Part shown: one piece after another, positions 5,849-13,707 of the stretch | Numbering within the stretch: position 1 is the first letter of the stretch | How the letters are laid out: the number at the start of each line of letters is the position of its first letter | NCBI GenBank assembly: GCA_037384225.1 | Contig: JARROD010000171.1 | Coordinates: 1 to 15,719 of the forward strand | DNA from: JARROD01 sp037384225 | GTDB taxonomy: Bacteria > Pseudomonadota > Gammaproteobacteria > Pseudomonadales > Cellvibrionaceae | Reading direction: 5' to 3' | DNA length: 15,719 nt | Made by a program: the position numbers and the translations under genes | The notes under the pieces: generated by a model | What the model saw: the letters and a program-made list of their open reading frames with translations, nothing else | What the model was told of the DNA's origin: nothing | Database searches by the model: none

Positions 5849-7480
5849 TCAGTCGCCAATTTTCCAGCCATTGGTAATCGGATAACGACGGTCGCGACCG
5901 AACCCCCGTTCGGTAATTCGCACCCCAACCGGCGCCTGGCGGCGTTTGTACTCGTTGATATCGACCATCCGTACCACCCGCACAACCACTTCCCGGTCAA
6001 ATCCCTCGTCAATAATCGCTTCGGCGCTAAAATCCTTTTCCACATAGAGCTCCAGAATACGGTCCAGTACCTCGTAAGCGGGGAGGCTGTCTTCATCCTT
6101 CTGCCCGGGGGCCAATTCGGCCGAAGGGGGGCGCTCGATCACAGTCACCGGAATCACCTCACCCAAGGTATTGCGGTACTTGGCCAGCTCAAACACCAGG
6201 GTTTTGGGGACATCCTTGAGTACATCGAATCCCCCCGCCATATCGCCATAGAGGGTCGAATAGCCCACCGCCATTTCACTTTTATTGCCGGTGGTCAAAA
6301 CCAGATAAGACTTTTTATTTGAGATAGCCATCAACAGGACACCGCGGCATCGGGCCTGCAGATTTTCTTCTGTCGTATCGGTTTTCCTACCGGCGAACTC
6401 TTCACTCAGCGCGGAGACAAATGCTTCGTACATAGGCTCGATGCTGATACTGCTGTAGCAAACCCCCAGACGCCGCGCCTCCTCGGCAGCGTCGTTGCGG
6501 CTCATTTCCGATGTGTACCGAAACGGCATCATAACCGCTTCGACCCGATCTTTTCCCAATGCATCCACAGCGACAGCCAGGGTAAGGGCAGAGTCAATCC
6601 CCCCGGACAACCCCAATACCACACCGTTGAAGCCGTTTTTGTTAACGTAGTCACGCACACCGGTGACCAGCGCCTGGTAGACCGAGGCCAAGCGTTCCGG
6701 CTGTGGGGCCCGAGTCTGGGCCGGCAAGCTGACACTGCCATCGTCATCAACACCGACTTCCACCGGGTACAATCCTTCCGCATAAGCGGGCGCTTGTACC
6801 TGTATCCGTCCCTGGGTGTCGATGGCCATGGAACTGCCATCGAAAACCAATTCATCCTGGCCGCCCACCTGGTTGACGTAAACAATCGGCATCTCGCCTT
6901 CTTTAGCTCTGACCGCCAACAATTGTTGGCGCTGTTTAAGCTTGTCGATATGAAACGGCGACGCATTGATATTTAGCATTAGACGGGCTCCGGCCTGTTT
7001 TGCCAGCAGTGTGGGTTCTGGAAACCAGACATCCTCACAAACTGTCAGCGCCACCGGAATACCTTTGATAGAAAACACGCAAGCCTGGTCACCGGAGACA
7101 AAATAGCGCATTTCGTCAAATACCTTGTAGTTGGGCAGGCAATGTTTGGCGTATTCCACTTCCAGCTTACCCTTGCGAATCAGGCCGGCCATATTGAACA
7201 CCCGCCCGGCCACCACACGGGGGAAACCAATCACCATAGCCACCGGCAGCGACGCGTTGCAAAGCCGCCTCAGCGCCTGTTCAATTCTCAGCTCCAGGCT
7301 GGGGCGCAGCAGTAGATCCTCCGGAGGGTAGCCGGTCAGTGTCAGCTCTGGAAACACCACAACATCGGCGTTGAAACGCGCCAAGGCCTCGCCGGCTACT
7401 GTGAGCACTTTTTCCGTATTCCCCGGAATATCTCCCACCAGGGTGTTTATTTGAGCCATGATAATTTTCAGGGTTGCCAT
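5849..7480 (-). CDS. nadE: Glutamine-dependent NAD+ synthetase
   Basis: This enzyme makes NAD+ from deamido-NAD+, ATP and glutamine, the last step of NAD biosynthesis. The 543-residue protein fuses a nitrilase-type glutaminase domain (about 4-255) to a PP-loop synthetase domain (about 268-543). The glutaminase triad is visible: Glu45 in FPELTLTGYPPEDLLL, Lys112 in YAKHCLPNY and Cys148 in LTVCEDVW. The synthetase has the nucleotide-binding loop LGLSGGIDSALT (Ser292-Ser297) and the segments LTTGNKSEMAVGYSTLYGD and IIERPPSAEL-like residues near 430. The length fits the two-domain form rather than the roughly 275-residue ammonia-dependent NadE of E. coli. ATG 7478-7480 has GGAG 12 bases upstream. 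The gene converges on bamD with no intervening base and diverges from pilS. No functional link to the pilus genes is evident. Confidence 0.96.
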   Translation of the reverse strand: MATLKIIMAQINTLVGDIPGNTEKVLTVAGEALARFNADVVVFPELTLTGYPPEDLLLRPSLELRIEQALRRLCNASLPVAMVIGFPRVVAGRVFNMAGLIRKGKLEVEYAKHCLPNYKVFDEMRYFVSGDQACVFSIKGIPVALTVCEDVWFPEPTLLAKQAGARLMLNINASPFHIDKLKQRQQLLAVRAKEGEMPIVYVNQVGGQDELVFDGSSMAIDTQGRIQVQAPAYAEGLYPVEVGVDDDGSVSLPAQTRAPQPERLASVYQALVTGVRDYVNKNGFNGVVLGLSGGIDSALTLAVAVDALGKDRVEAVMMPFRYTSEMSRNDAAEEARRLGVCYSSISIEPMYEAFVSALSEEFAGRKTDTTEENLQARCRGVLLMAISNKKSYLVLTTGNKSEMAVGYSTLYGDMAGGFDVLKDVPKTLVFELAKYRNTLGEVIPVTVIERPPSAELAPGQKDEDSLPAYEVLDRILELYVEKDFSAEAIIDEGFDREVVVRVVRMVDINEYKRRQAPVGVRITERGFGRDRRYPITNGWKIGD

Positions 7481-7810
7481 AACAATTCACTACTCCAGAT
7501 TCGGCATAACGGTGGCTCTGACAATTCCGCGATCAAAACCGCGACGCCATGACCCGTCTTACTGCCGCCGTTGCAATTTGGAGGGCAATTGTCAGGTATA
7601 ACTGTCCGTTTGGCAAAACCCCAATACCGGGAAAATCTTGGTGCGAAACCGGATCGATAGTTTTCAACATTTGACGTTCACATAAAGTGTGTAACAGTAG
7701 TGTTTTTTTGTTCACAAGGTGTTGAGCTTTATTTCAATTAGAGCGTTATTGCTAACTGTGACTACTATTTAAAAATAGCTTGCCATGAATCAAAATTCGC
7801 TATATCCAAA
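7481..7810. promoter_or_regulatory. nadE-pilS divergent intergenic region
   Basis: This 330-base gap has no credible gene. The half near nadE is GC-balanced and the half near pilS is AT-rich. For nadE (minus strand), TTGGGG (7619-7624) and TATACC (7595-7600) with an 18-base spacer form a weak sigma-70 candidate. Near pilS, TTGACG at 7671-7676 resembles a -35 but has no good -10 at normal spacing. A perfect inverted repeat, CTATTT-AA-AAATAG, occupies 7765-7778, about 30 bases before the pilS ATG. No tRNA or riboswitch was recognised. Confidence 0.5.
7765..7778. repeat. 14-bp AT-rich palindrome upstream of pilS
   Basis: CTATTT and its exact complement AAATAG are separated by AA, centred about 40 bases before the pilS start codon. 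There is no T-run, so a terminator is unlikely. It may be a regulator-binding site or a chance palindrome in AT-rich DNA. Confidence 0.35.
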
Positions 7811-9457
7811 ATGAATGAAAAATTAGAAACTTATAAATCTATGCTACTTGCATCATTATCTCCAGCATCATATCCGGCCAACAGTTACCAAAATTACGAC
7901 ATCCTGCGAATCTACGCCTACTACAGGACCCTGCTCAGTGGCCTGCTGTGGGCCATGTTCAGTAGCGAATTGGCACCGAACGTTCTCGGAACACACCATC
8001 CGAAACTGTTTTTTTACACAGTTCTCACCTATACACTGCTGAATTGCTTTACCCTGATCCTGTTCTGGAGGCGAAAAATCAACCCCAAAACAGGACCGAT
8101 CTTTGCCCTTCTGTTTATCGACATCTGTGCTATCACGCTGATGCTACACGCCAGTGGCGGCGTTCAAAGCGGACTGGGTTACCTGCTTGTTATCTGTGTG
8201 GCCGCTGGCAGTATTTTTATCAGTGGGCAGATCAATATTGCCCTTGCCGCACTCGCGAGCCTGTTAGTTATTGTGCAAACAGTGGCCAACGCCAAGGTGG
8301 GACACTCAACCGGCAAAGAGCTGTTTTCCGCCGGTTCTCTCGGCATCATACTGTTTGTTACTGCACTGGTATTCCAATACTTAACCAACAAAATTCGCTC
8401 GAGCAATCAGCAAGCCGTCGAACAAACCCAGCACGCCGTCCACCTGGAACGTCTGGCGAATTTAATTGTGGAAAGAATGCGCACCGGTATTCTGGTGGTT
8501 AACAACAACAACTTGATAGAGCTACACAATAAATCGGCAGCCAGACTCCTGGGGCTCACTGCCAACACCCAACTCAGCAGTCGTTACTTGAACGAGTTTC
8601 CGCAGTTGGAGAACCATCTCAAAATCTGGCGGGCCTACCCCCATTCCCGCTCCCCCAATATCACCACAGACAGCGCCGGGCAGGGTGTGCGCATTAGCTT
8701 TGCCCAGCTCGAACCCCACGAGGATTCGGACATTCTGATTTTTATTGAGGATACCCGGTTAGTGGCCCAGGAAGCACAGCAACTGAAACTCGCTTCTCTG
8801 GGGCGGTTGACGGCCAGCATAGCCCATGAAATACGCAACCCTCTGGGCGCAATCAGTCATGCCAGCCAGCTCCTCAACGAGTCAACCGATATAAAAACAG
8901 GGGATCGCCGCTTAACTCAAATCATTCAGAAACACTCTCAGCGGGTTAATCAGATCATCGAAAATGTTCTGCAACTGTCGCGACGCAAACCCGCCCAAGC
9001 AACACCGTTCTTAATTGATGATTATTTAGCCAGCTTCACCAACGAATTAAGCGTGGAAAAACAAGCGCGGATCGAACTGGTGCTCGAGCAAGCCAATTTA
9101 AAGTCCAAATTCGACCCCAGTCAGTTAAACCAGGTTCTAACCAATCTCTGCGAAAATGGCCTGCGCTATAGTTTCGAGCACAGCGGGGACAGGCATTTGT
9201 GCGTTGCCGCCGGTATCGACAAGGTCAGTGAGCTTCCGTATATTGACATTATCGACGACGGCAAGGGCATTAGCGAGAAAAATGCCCCGCACATTTTTGA
9301 ACCTTTCTTCACCACGGAAGCCACCGGCTCCGGTCTAGGGCTGTATATCTCCAAAGAATTGTGCGAAGCCAACCAAGCCTCGCTAAACTATAGAATAACC
9401 AATAGCGGCAAGAGTTGCTTTAGAATCAACCTGGCCCACCATCAGCGTATTTTTTAG
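7811..9457 (+). CDS. pilS: Sensor histidine kinase PilS of the type IV pilus two-component system
   Basis: PilS is an inner-membrane histidine kinase that controls PilR; in P. aeruginosa it senses pilin (PilA) in the membrane and tunes pilA transcription. The 548-residue product has a cluster of hydrophobic membrane segments (about 38-192, most likely six), then a PAS-like region (about 205-315) with ERMRTGILVVNNNNLIELHN. The HisKA domain follows, with the phosphoacceptor in SIAHEIRNPLGAISHASQLL (His339), and then the HATPase domain with the N box (NLCENGLRYS), G1 box DDGKGI (482-487), FEPFFTTE and G2 box GSGLGL (506-511). Its place directly before pilR, 20 bases upstream, and ahead of minor pilin genes supports the name. 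ATG 7811 has no clear Shine-Dalgarno sequence; ATG 7841 (Met11) is an alternative. The first codons are notably AT-rich. Confidence 0.95.
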   Translation: MNEKLETYKSMLLASLSPASYPANSYQNYDILRIYAYYRTLLSGLLWAMFSSELAPNVLGTHHPKLFFYTVLTYTLLNCFTLILFWRRKINPKTGPIFALLFIDICAITLMLHASGGVQSGLGYLLVICVAAGSIFISGQINIALAALASLLVIVQTVANAKVGHSTGKELFSAGSLGIILFVTALVFQYLTNKIRSSNQQAVEQTQHAVHLERLANLIVERMRTGILVVNNNNLIELHNKSAARLLGLTANTQLSSRYLNEFPQLENHLKIWRAYPHSRSPNITTDSAGQGVRISFAQLEPHEDSDILIFIEDTRLVAQEAQQLKLASLGRLTASIAHEIRNPLGAISHASQLLNESTDIKTGDRRLTQIIQKHSQRVNQIIENVLQLSRRKPAQATPFLIDDYLASFTNELSVEKQARIELVLEQANLKSKFDPSQLNQVLTNLCENGLRYSFEHSGDRHLCVAAGIDKVSELPYIDIIDDGKGISEKNAPHIFEPFFTTEATGSGLGLYISKELCEANQASLNYRITNSGKSCFRINLAHHQRIF

Positions 9458-9477
9458 ACGGTTAGACTATTCATCCA

Positions 9478-10833
9478 ATGACAAAACCACTGGCCTTAAT
9501 TATCGATGACGAACCGGACATTCGCGAGCTTCTGGAAATAACCCTCTCCCGTATGGAAATAGAAACCCACACTGCCGCCACGGCTAAGCAGGCCGAAGCG
9601 CTGTTGCAAAAAAACAGCTACAACCTCTGCCTGACGGATATGAAACTGCCCGATGGAAACGGCATTGAACTGGTTAAAAAAGTACAAATTCAGGCACCTC
9701 AGATGCCGGTGGCCGTGTTCACCGCGCACGGCAATATGGATACCGCTATCCAGGCAATGAAAGCGGGTGCATTTGACTTTATTTCCAAGCCGGTGGAAAT
9801 TGAACAACTGCGCAGCCTGATCAGCGCCGCAATCAAGATCAATAAATCCGCGGAAAAAGAAGACAGCACCGCCTCGCTGCTAATCGGTAACTCGGCCTCC
9901 ATGACCAAATTGCGACAACAAATCACCAAGTTATCGCGCTCCCAAGCCCCAATTTACATCAGCGGAGAATCGGGTTGCGGCAAAGAGCTGGTAGCACGCA
10001 CCATCCACCAGCAGGGGCCGAGGTCCAGTGGCCCGTTTATCCCGGTCAACTGCGGCGCCATTCCCGGCGAGCTCATGGAAAGCGAATTCTTTGGGCATAA
10101 AAAAGGCAGTTTCACCGGCGCCCATCAGGACAAGCAAGGGTTGTTTCAAGCCGCACACGGAGGCACGCTGTTTCTCGACGAAGTTGCCGACTTACCCCTG
10201 GAGATGCAAGTCAAGCTCTTGCGGGCAATACAGGAAAAAGCGGTTCGCCCGATTGGCACTCAGCAGGAAATTCCTATCGATGTCCGCATCTTAAGCGCCA
10301 CCCACAAAAACCTTCAAAACGAAATAAACGCAAATAACTTTCGCAGCGACCTTTTCTACCGTATCAATGTTATCGAGCTAAAAGTACCCACGCTGAAAGA
10401 TCGCTACGAAGACATCCCACTGCTGTGCGAATTTTTCCTGAAGCGGCTCGCCAAAGAGTCAAACCATGCTCAGGCAAAGATTTCCGAACAAGCGTTGAAC
10501 GCACTTGTAAATTACCACTTCCCCGGCAATGTGCGGGAACTCGAAAACATTCTCGAAGGCGCTTACACACTTTGTGAAAACAATATGATCGCAGAGGAAG
10601 ATTTATCGCTGCTACCGGCACAGAAAACAACAATGTCCGATCATACTACCGTTAGCGACAGAACACCGGACATTGGAGAATCCCTCGATCATTTTCTCGA
10701 AGACATAGAAAAAGAAGTCATCTCAAACACTTTAGAACGAGTAAAATGGAATAAAACAAATGCCGCCAAAGAATTGGGGATAACATTTCGTTCGCTCCGA
10801 TATCGTTTAAAAAAACTCGGGCTCGATGATTAA
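9478..10833 (+). CDS. pilR: Sigma-54-dependent response regulator PilR
   Basis: PilR is an NtrC-type activator that, once phosphorylated by PilS, turns on sigma-54 transcription of the major pilin gene. The 451-residue product has a receiver domain (about 4-118) with acidic pocket Asp10/Asp11, phosphoacceptor Asp54 in CLTDMKLPDG, Thr82 and Lys104. The AAA+ sigma-54 interaction domain (about 135-370) has Walker A GESGCGKE (163-170), the sigma-54 contact loop GSFTGA (210-215; GAFTGA is the usual form), Walker B GGTLFLDEV and RSDLFYRINV. A Fis-type helix-turn-helix closes the protein (about 422-449, NKTNAAKELGITFRSLRYRL). pilS and pilR are probably one transcript. The pilA target gene is not in the window. 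Confidence 0.96.
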   Translation: MTKPLALIIDDEPDIRELLEITLSRMEIETHTAATAKQAEALLQKNSYNLCLTDMKLPDGNGIELVKKVQIQAPQMPVAVFTAHGNMDTAIQAMKAGAFDFISKPVEIEQLRSLISAAIKINKSAEKEDSTASLLIGNSASMTKLRQQITKLSRSQAPIYISGESGCGKELVARTIHQQGPRSSGPFIPVNCGAIPGELMESEFFGHKKGSFTGAHQDKQGLFQAAHGGTLFLDEVADLPLEMQVKLLRAIQEKAVRPIGTQQEIPIDVRILSATHKNLQNEINANNFRSDLFYRINVIELKVPTLKDRYEDIPLLCEFFLKRLAKESNHAQAKISEQALNALVNYHFPGNVRELENILEGAYTLCENNMIAEEDLSLLPAQKTTMSDHTTVSDRTPDIGESLDHFLEDIEKEVISNTLERVKWNKTNAAKELGITFRSLRYRLKKLGLDD

Positions 10834-10873
10834 AAAGCAAACAACTCTTTAATTCGATAGCGCCAAATTCAAC

Positions 10874-10891
10874 ATGGCATTTTAGTGCCAT
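10874..10891. repeat. Inverted repeat in the pilR-fimU gap
   Basis: ATGGCA and TGCCAT are perfect 6-base arms around the loop TTTTAG. The site lies 41 bases after the pilR stop and about 100 bases before the first minor pilin gene. The stem is too short and lacks a T-run, so it is a poor intrinsic terminator. On either strand it resembles a sigma-54 -24/-12 pair (TGGCA then TGCC), but the GG-to-GC spacing is 9 rather than the normal 10 bases, so it is probably not a working sigma-54 promoter. A dyad operator is another possibility. Confidence 0.45.
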
Positions 10892-10988
10892 TCTCACCCC
10901 ATCAAAAACCGCCTCCAACTGTCACCTCTAAGCCGCCTCTCGTCACCACTTTACTGCAATAAAAGCAGCTTCATCGTAGCTTAAAAAA

Positions 10989-11597
10989 ATGCAAAAAAAC
11001 GCTGGTTTCACACTTTTAGAATTGATTATCGTGTTATGCATTGCTGGGATTTTAGCGACACTCGCACTCCCTTCAATGTTAACAACACTTCAAAATAATA
11101 GGCTGACTTCGCAAATGAACCGTATTGCCGGACTGCTCAGCTTCGCCCGCAAAGAAGCTGTCAGCCGCCGCACAACCGTTTCGGCCTGTGCCACCATCGA
11201 TGGCCAAAACTGCAACTCAGCCAACTGGGAAAAAGGGATGTTGATTTTTATTGGCGATGCCGCTGTGACAGTGACGCCCAGTGCCACCAATACCCTCAAA
11301 AAGATCAGTGATTTTTCCGACAGAAACACCATTCGCCGCCAAACAGACAGTGTGTCGGTACCCAATGGATTTAATACCGGTTACCTGCGCTTCAGAGGTT
11401 CCGGAATGATCGAGAGCGCCGACGCCGGCAGTTTTAAAGTTTGTGACGAGCGCGGCGAGCCCGAAGGGAGGGCGTTGATTGTCAACAGTGTCGGCCAGAT
11501 TCACGGCGCCACCGATTCAAACGACAACGGCGCCGTGGAAATTATCTTCGAAGATGTCTTGACGGAATTAACCGATAACAATGTCACCTGCTTTTAA
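10989..11597 (+). CDS. fimU: Minor type IV pilin of the GspH/FimT family (FimU position)
   Basis: Minor pilins of this family form part of the initiation and tip complex of the type IVa pilus and are analogous to GspH of type II secretion. The 202-residue product has a short positively charged leader and the prepilin motif G-FTLLELIIV: PilD-type cleavage after Gly6, Phe7 at +1, Glu11 at +5. A hydrophobic helix follows. The GspH-like features LLSFARKEAVSRRTTVSACA, then WEKGMLIF, and a C-terminal LIVNSVGQIHGA are recognisable. Cysteines at SACA and QNCN could form a loop disulfide; others lie in KVCDERG and at the C-terminus (VTCF). It is somewhat longer than I remember P. aeruginosa FimU being. 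FimT and FimU cannot be told apart with certainty from sequence; the place before pilV favours FimU. No clear Shine-Dalgarno sequence precedes ATG 10989. Confidence 0.85.
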   Translation: MQKNAGFTLLELIIVLCIAGILATLALPSMLTTLQNNRLTSQMNRIAGLLSFARKEAVSRRTTVSACATIDGQNCNSANWEKGMLIFIGDAAVTVTPSATNTLKKISDFSDRNTIRRQTDSVSVPNGFNTGYLRFRGSGMIESADAGSFKVCDERGEPEGRALIVNSVGQIHGATDSNDNGAVEIIFEDVLTELTDNNVTCF

Positions 11598-11606
11598 GGA
11601 CGCATG

Positions 11607-12098
11607 ATGCAAGCGATCGAAATTAGCAACCAAAAGGGGTTTTCCCTGATTGAAGTGCTCACGGCGCTGATCCTGCTCGCCATCGGGCTGCTGGGGCATA
11701 TGGCACTGCAAATGACCAGCCTGTCGAGCAATCAGTCAAGCCACTTTCGCTCCCAGGCAGCGATTCTGGCCAACAATATCGCCGACCGCATACGCCTCAA
11801 TCCAACAGCGGTGGAAGCCGGTAAATACGACAGTGTAGACACGAAAGAATCACCCTACCAGGAACCCTCCTGTAACAGCAGCGGCTGTGGCGCAAACGAT
11901 CTTGCGGCACTGGATCTGTACCAGTGGCAACAAGATCTGGTAGCGGCGATCCCAAGCGGCGTCGGCACCATTGTCAGAGCCAAGGATATTAGCGATCAGG
12001 CCGTGTTTACCATCACCATACGCTGGACCACAGAGAAACGCGAGGGTCTGCCCGTCTCCGACAGTATCAACCGTATCACCATGGATATCGGTGTATGA
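11607..12098 (+). CDS. pilV: Type IV pilus minor pilin PilV
   Basis: PilV is a minor pilin, analogous to GspI, that joins FimU, PilW, PilX and PilY1 in the complex that primes pilus assembly. The product (163 residues from this start) has the prepilin motif KG-FSLIEVLTALILLAIGLLG with Glu at +5, then the typical ILANNIADRIRLNP segment seen in the PilV family, and a short C-terminal domain with a CNSSGC cysteine pair. Two ATG codons are adjacent (11604 and 11607). AAGGA at 11596-11600 sits 6 bases before the second and only 3 before the first, so I chose the second. The Shine-Dalgarno sequence overlaps the fimU stop. The stop codon overlaps the pilW start as ATGA. Confidence 0.92.
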   Translation: MQAIEISNQKGFSLIEVLTALILLAIGLLGHMALQMTSLSSNQSSHFRSQAAILANNIADRIRLNPTAVEAGKYDSVDTKESPYQEPSCNSSGCGANDLAALDLYQWQQDLVAAIPSGVGTIVRAKDISDQAVFTITIRWTTEKREGLPVSDSINRITMDIGV

Positions 12099-13177
12099 CC
12101 TTCAGGCCACAAACACAAACCGGACTTTCACTGGTTGAACTGTTGGTGGCGCTGGCCATCAGCACCACCTTGATGGCCGGAGTGATCCAGGTGTTTTCCG
12201 GTAGCAGGCAGGTTGACCGCCTCGCCATGGCCATGGCACGAATACAGGAAAACGGGCGCTTCGCGATCGATATTCTCAACGGCGAGTTGCAACACATCGG
12301 GTATATGGGTTGTTTCAACCCCAATATTCCTATTGAAAGCGAATCGATTGTCGCCAACGAATTCAAGCTCACAACCAACGGCGTCAAGGACCTGACCAAT
12401 AACACCGTTAGAGGGGTTAATAATTTTGCCTCTGGCGTCGAGCAAATTGACCTGAAAAACGGTGTCACTGTCGACAACGCCAACCCCCTGGAAAACACCG
12501 ACGCGTTATTTATGGTGCACGCCAGTCAGTCACTCAATCACCTGCAGACCGGTATGACGACTGACAGTGATACGCTCAATGTGGGCAGCAATCCGGCGGA
12601 GCATTCAGTCAATGACATAGTGCTGATCACCAACTGCAAAACCGCCAACCTGTTTCGGGTATCGGCTTCGACGAACTCTGCACCGGTAACCCTTTCCCAT
12701 CTGCAGGGTTCTTCAACACAACACAATACCAGCGCTTCGTTCAACGTCGCCTACGAAAAAAACAGCGATTTGCACCGCCTGATGTATAACACTTATTTTA
12801 TCCGTAACAACGCTCAGGGCATCCCTTCTCTCTATCGCGATAACCTCTATCAAGGCCTCACCGAACTGATACAGGGTATAGAAAACATGCAGGTACTATA
12901 TGGCTACTACGATTCCCATGGCAGCGCCTCGCCGAGCGACGACACAGTGCGCTGGCTCGAAGCCGACGCCATCGACCGTGACGAATGGTACCAAGTCATG
13001 GCCGTGCGCTTGGCCATACTGGTGCGGGATGAAGAAAACGTACTGCCTTCCTCCGGCCCTGACACTTTCGATTTATTAGGCACCACAATAGCACCCGTTG
13101 AAGCGGACAACAAACTGCGCCGGGTGTTTACCACCACCGTTAAAATCCGCAATCGCCGCGGCGAGGTTAATTTCTAA
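12095..13177 (+). CDS. pilW: Type IV pilus minor pilin PilW
   Basis: PilW is the GspJ-like minor pilin of the type IVa pilus initiation complex. The 360-residue product starts with a short leader and the motif TG-LSLVELLVALAIS (cleavage after Gly10, Leu at +1 instead of the common Phe, Glu15 at +5). The helix is followed by SGSRQVDRLAMAMARIQENGRFAIDIL and GELQHIGYMGCF, both characteristic of PilW. A large beta-rich C-terminal domain follows, containing YFIRNNAQGIPSLYRD, LIQGIENMQVLYGY and a terminal FTTTVKIRNR, as in other PilW proteins. The start overlaps the pilV stop by four bases (ATGA) and the stop overlaps the pilX start (TAATG), which points to translational coupling. Confidence 0.94.
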   Translation: MTFRPQTQTGLSLVELLVALAISTTLMAGVIQVFSGSRQVDRLAMAMARIQENGRFAIDILNGELQHIGYMGCFNPNIPIESESIVANEFKLTTNGVKDLTNNTVRGVNNFASGVEQIDLKNGVTVDNANPLENTDALFMVHASQSLNHLQTGMTTDSDTLNVGSNPAEHSVNDIVLITNCKTANLFRVSASTNSAPVTLSHLQGSSTQHNTSASFNVAYEKNSDLHRLMYNTYFIRNNAQGIPSLYRDNLYQGLTELIQGIENMQVLYGYYDSHGSASPSDDTVRWLEADAIDRDEWYQVMAVRLAILVRDEENVLPSSGPDTFDLLGTTIAPVEADNKLRRVFTTTVKIRNRRGEVNF

Positions 13178-13707
13178 TGCCTCCTTTCCACCCTCTGCGC
13201 CAATCACTTCACACGCCATCACCGTTAAAAAAACAGCGCGGCGTAACGCTGCTGGTCGCACTGATATTGTTGCTGATTATGAGTATGATAGCCGTTACAT
13301 CGCTGAACACCTCCACCCTGGAGGAAAAAATGGCGGTCAATACTCAGAACCAAATCAGCGTTTTTCAAGGTGCGGAAAGTGGTATTGACAAAGCCATTAA
13401 TGACCTGGACGTCCTGAAAACAGTCGCTTATAGCGAAAGCAGCAGAGATATTAATGTAGAGTTTTCCAGCAAATCCAAAATTTCCTCCACGGTTACAGTT
13501 AACTTTAAGCGAATAGATGAGTCAACCACGGATTCCGGCCGCACGCCTTCAGCCACTGAAATCGGTGTTTCCTGGGGCGAGGGGACAGGCGGCCCTGTGC
13601 TTCCTGTCGTTTACTATGAGGCCAAAGGCTCAGCCAAAATTAAATCCAACGAGGATATCAATACCGTCATAAGACAGGGGGTTAAGTATTCCCTGGGCGA
13701 AAGATAA
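13177..13707 (+). CDS. pilX: Type IV pilus minor pilin PilX
   Basis: PilX is the GspK-like minor pilin thought to sit at or near the pilus tip with PilY1. The 176-residue product has a long leader (22 residues) and the motif QRG-VTLLVALILLLIMSMIAV, followed by SLNTSTLEEKMAVNTQNQ and VFQGAESGIDKA, which match the PilX N-terminal domain. Predicted cleavage is after Gly22. Position +5 is Val27, not the Glu found in most pilins; loss of Glu5 is also known for GspK in type II secretion. The rest is a short beta-rich domain. Translation is probably coupled to pilW (TAATG) and to pilY1 (again TAATG at 13705-13709). Confidence 0.9.
   Translation: MPPFHPLRQSLHTPSPLKKQRGVTLLVALILLLIMSMIAVTSLNTSTLEEKMAVNTQNQISVFQGAESGIDKAINDLDVLKTVAYSESSRDINVEFSSKSKISSTVTVNFKRIDESTTDSGRTPSATEIGVSWGEGTGGPVLPVVYYEAKGSAKIKSNEDINTVIRQGVKYSLGER

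Noticed and set aside
7533..7715. 60-codon minus-strand frame in the nadE-pilS gap.
   Set aside because: No ribosome site or recognisable protein features; probably a chance frame in non-coding DNA.
10936..10944. AlgR-box-like CCTCTCGTC upstream of fimU (7 of 9 matches to my recollection of the P. aeruginosa box).
   Set aside because: Short, with mismatches in the core, and no evidence in the window that the organism has AlgR control; chance is likely.
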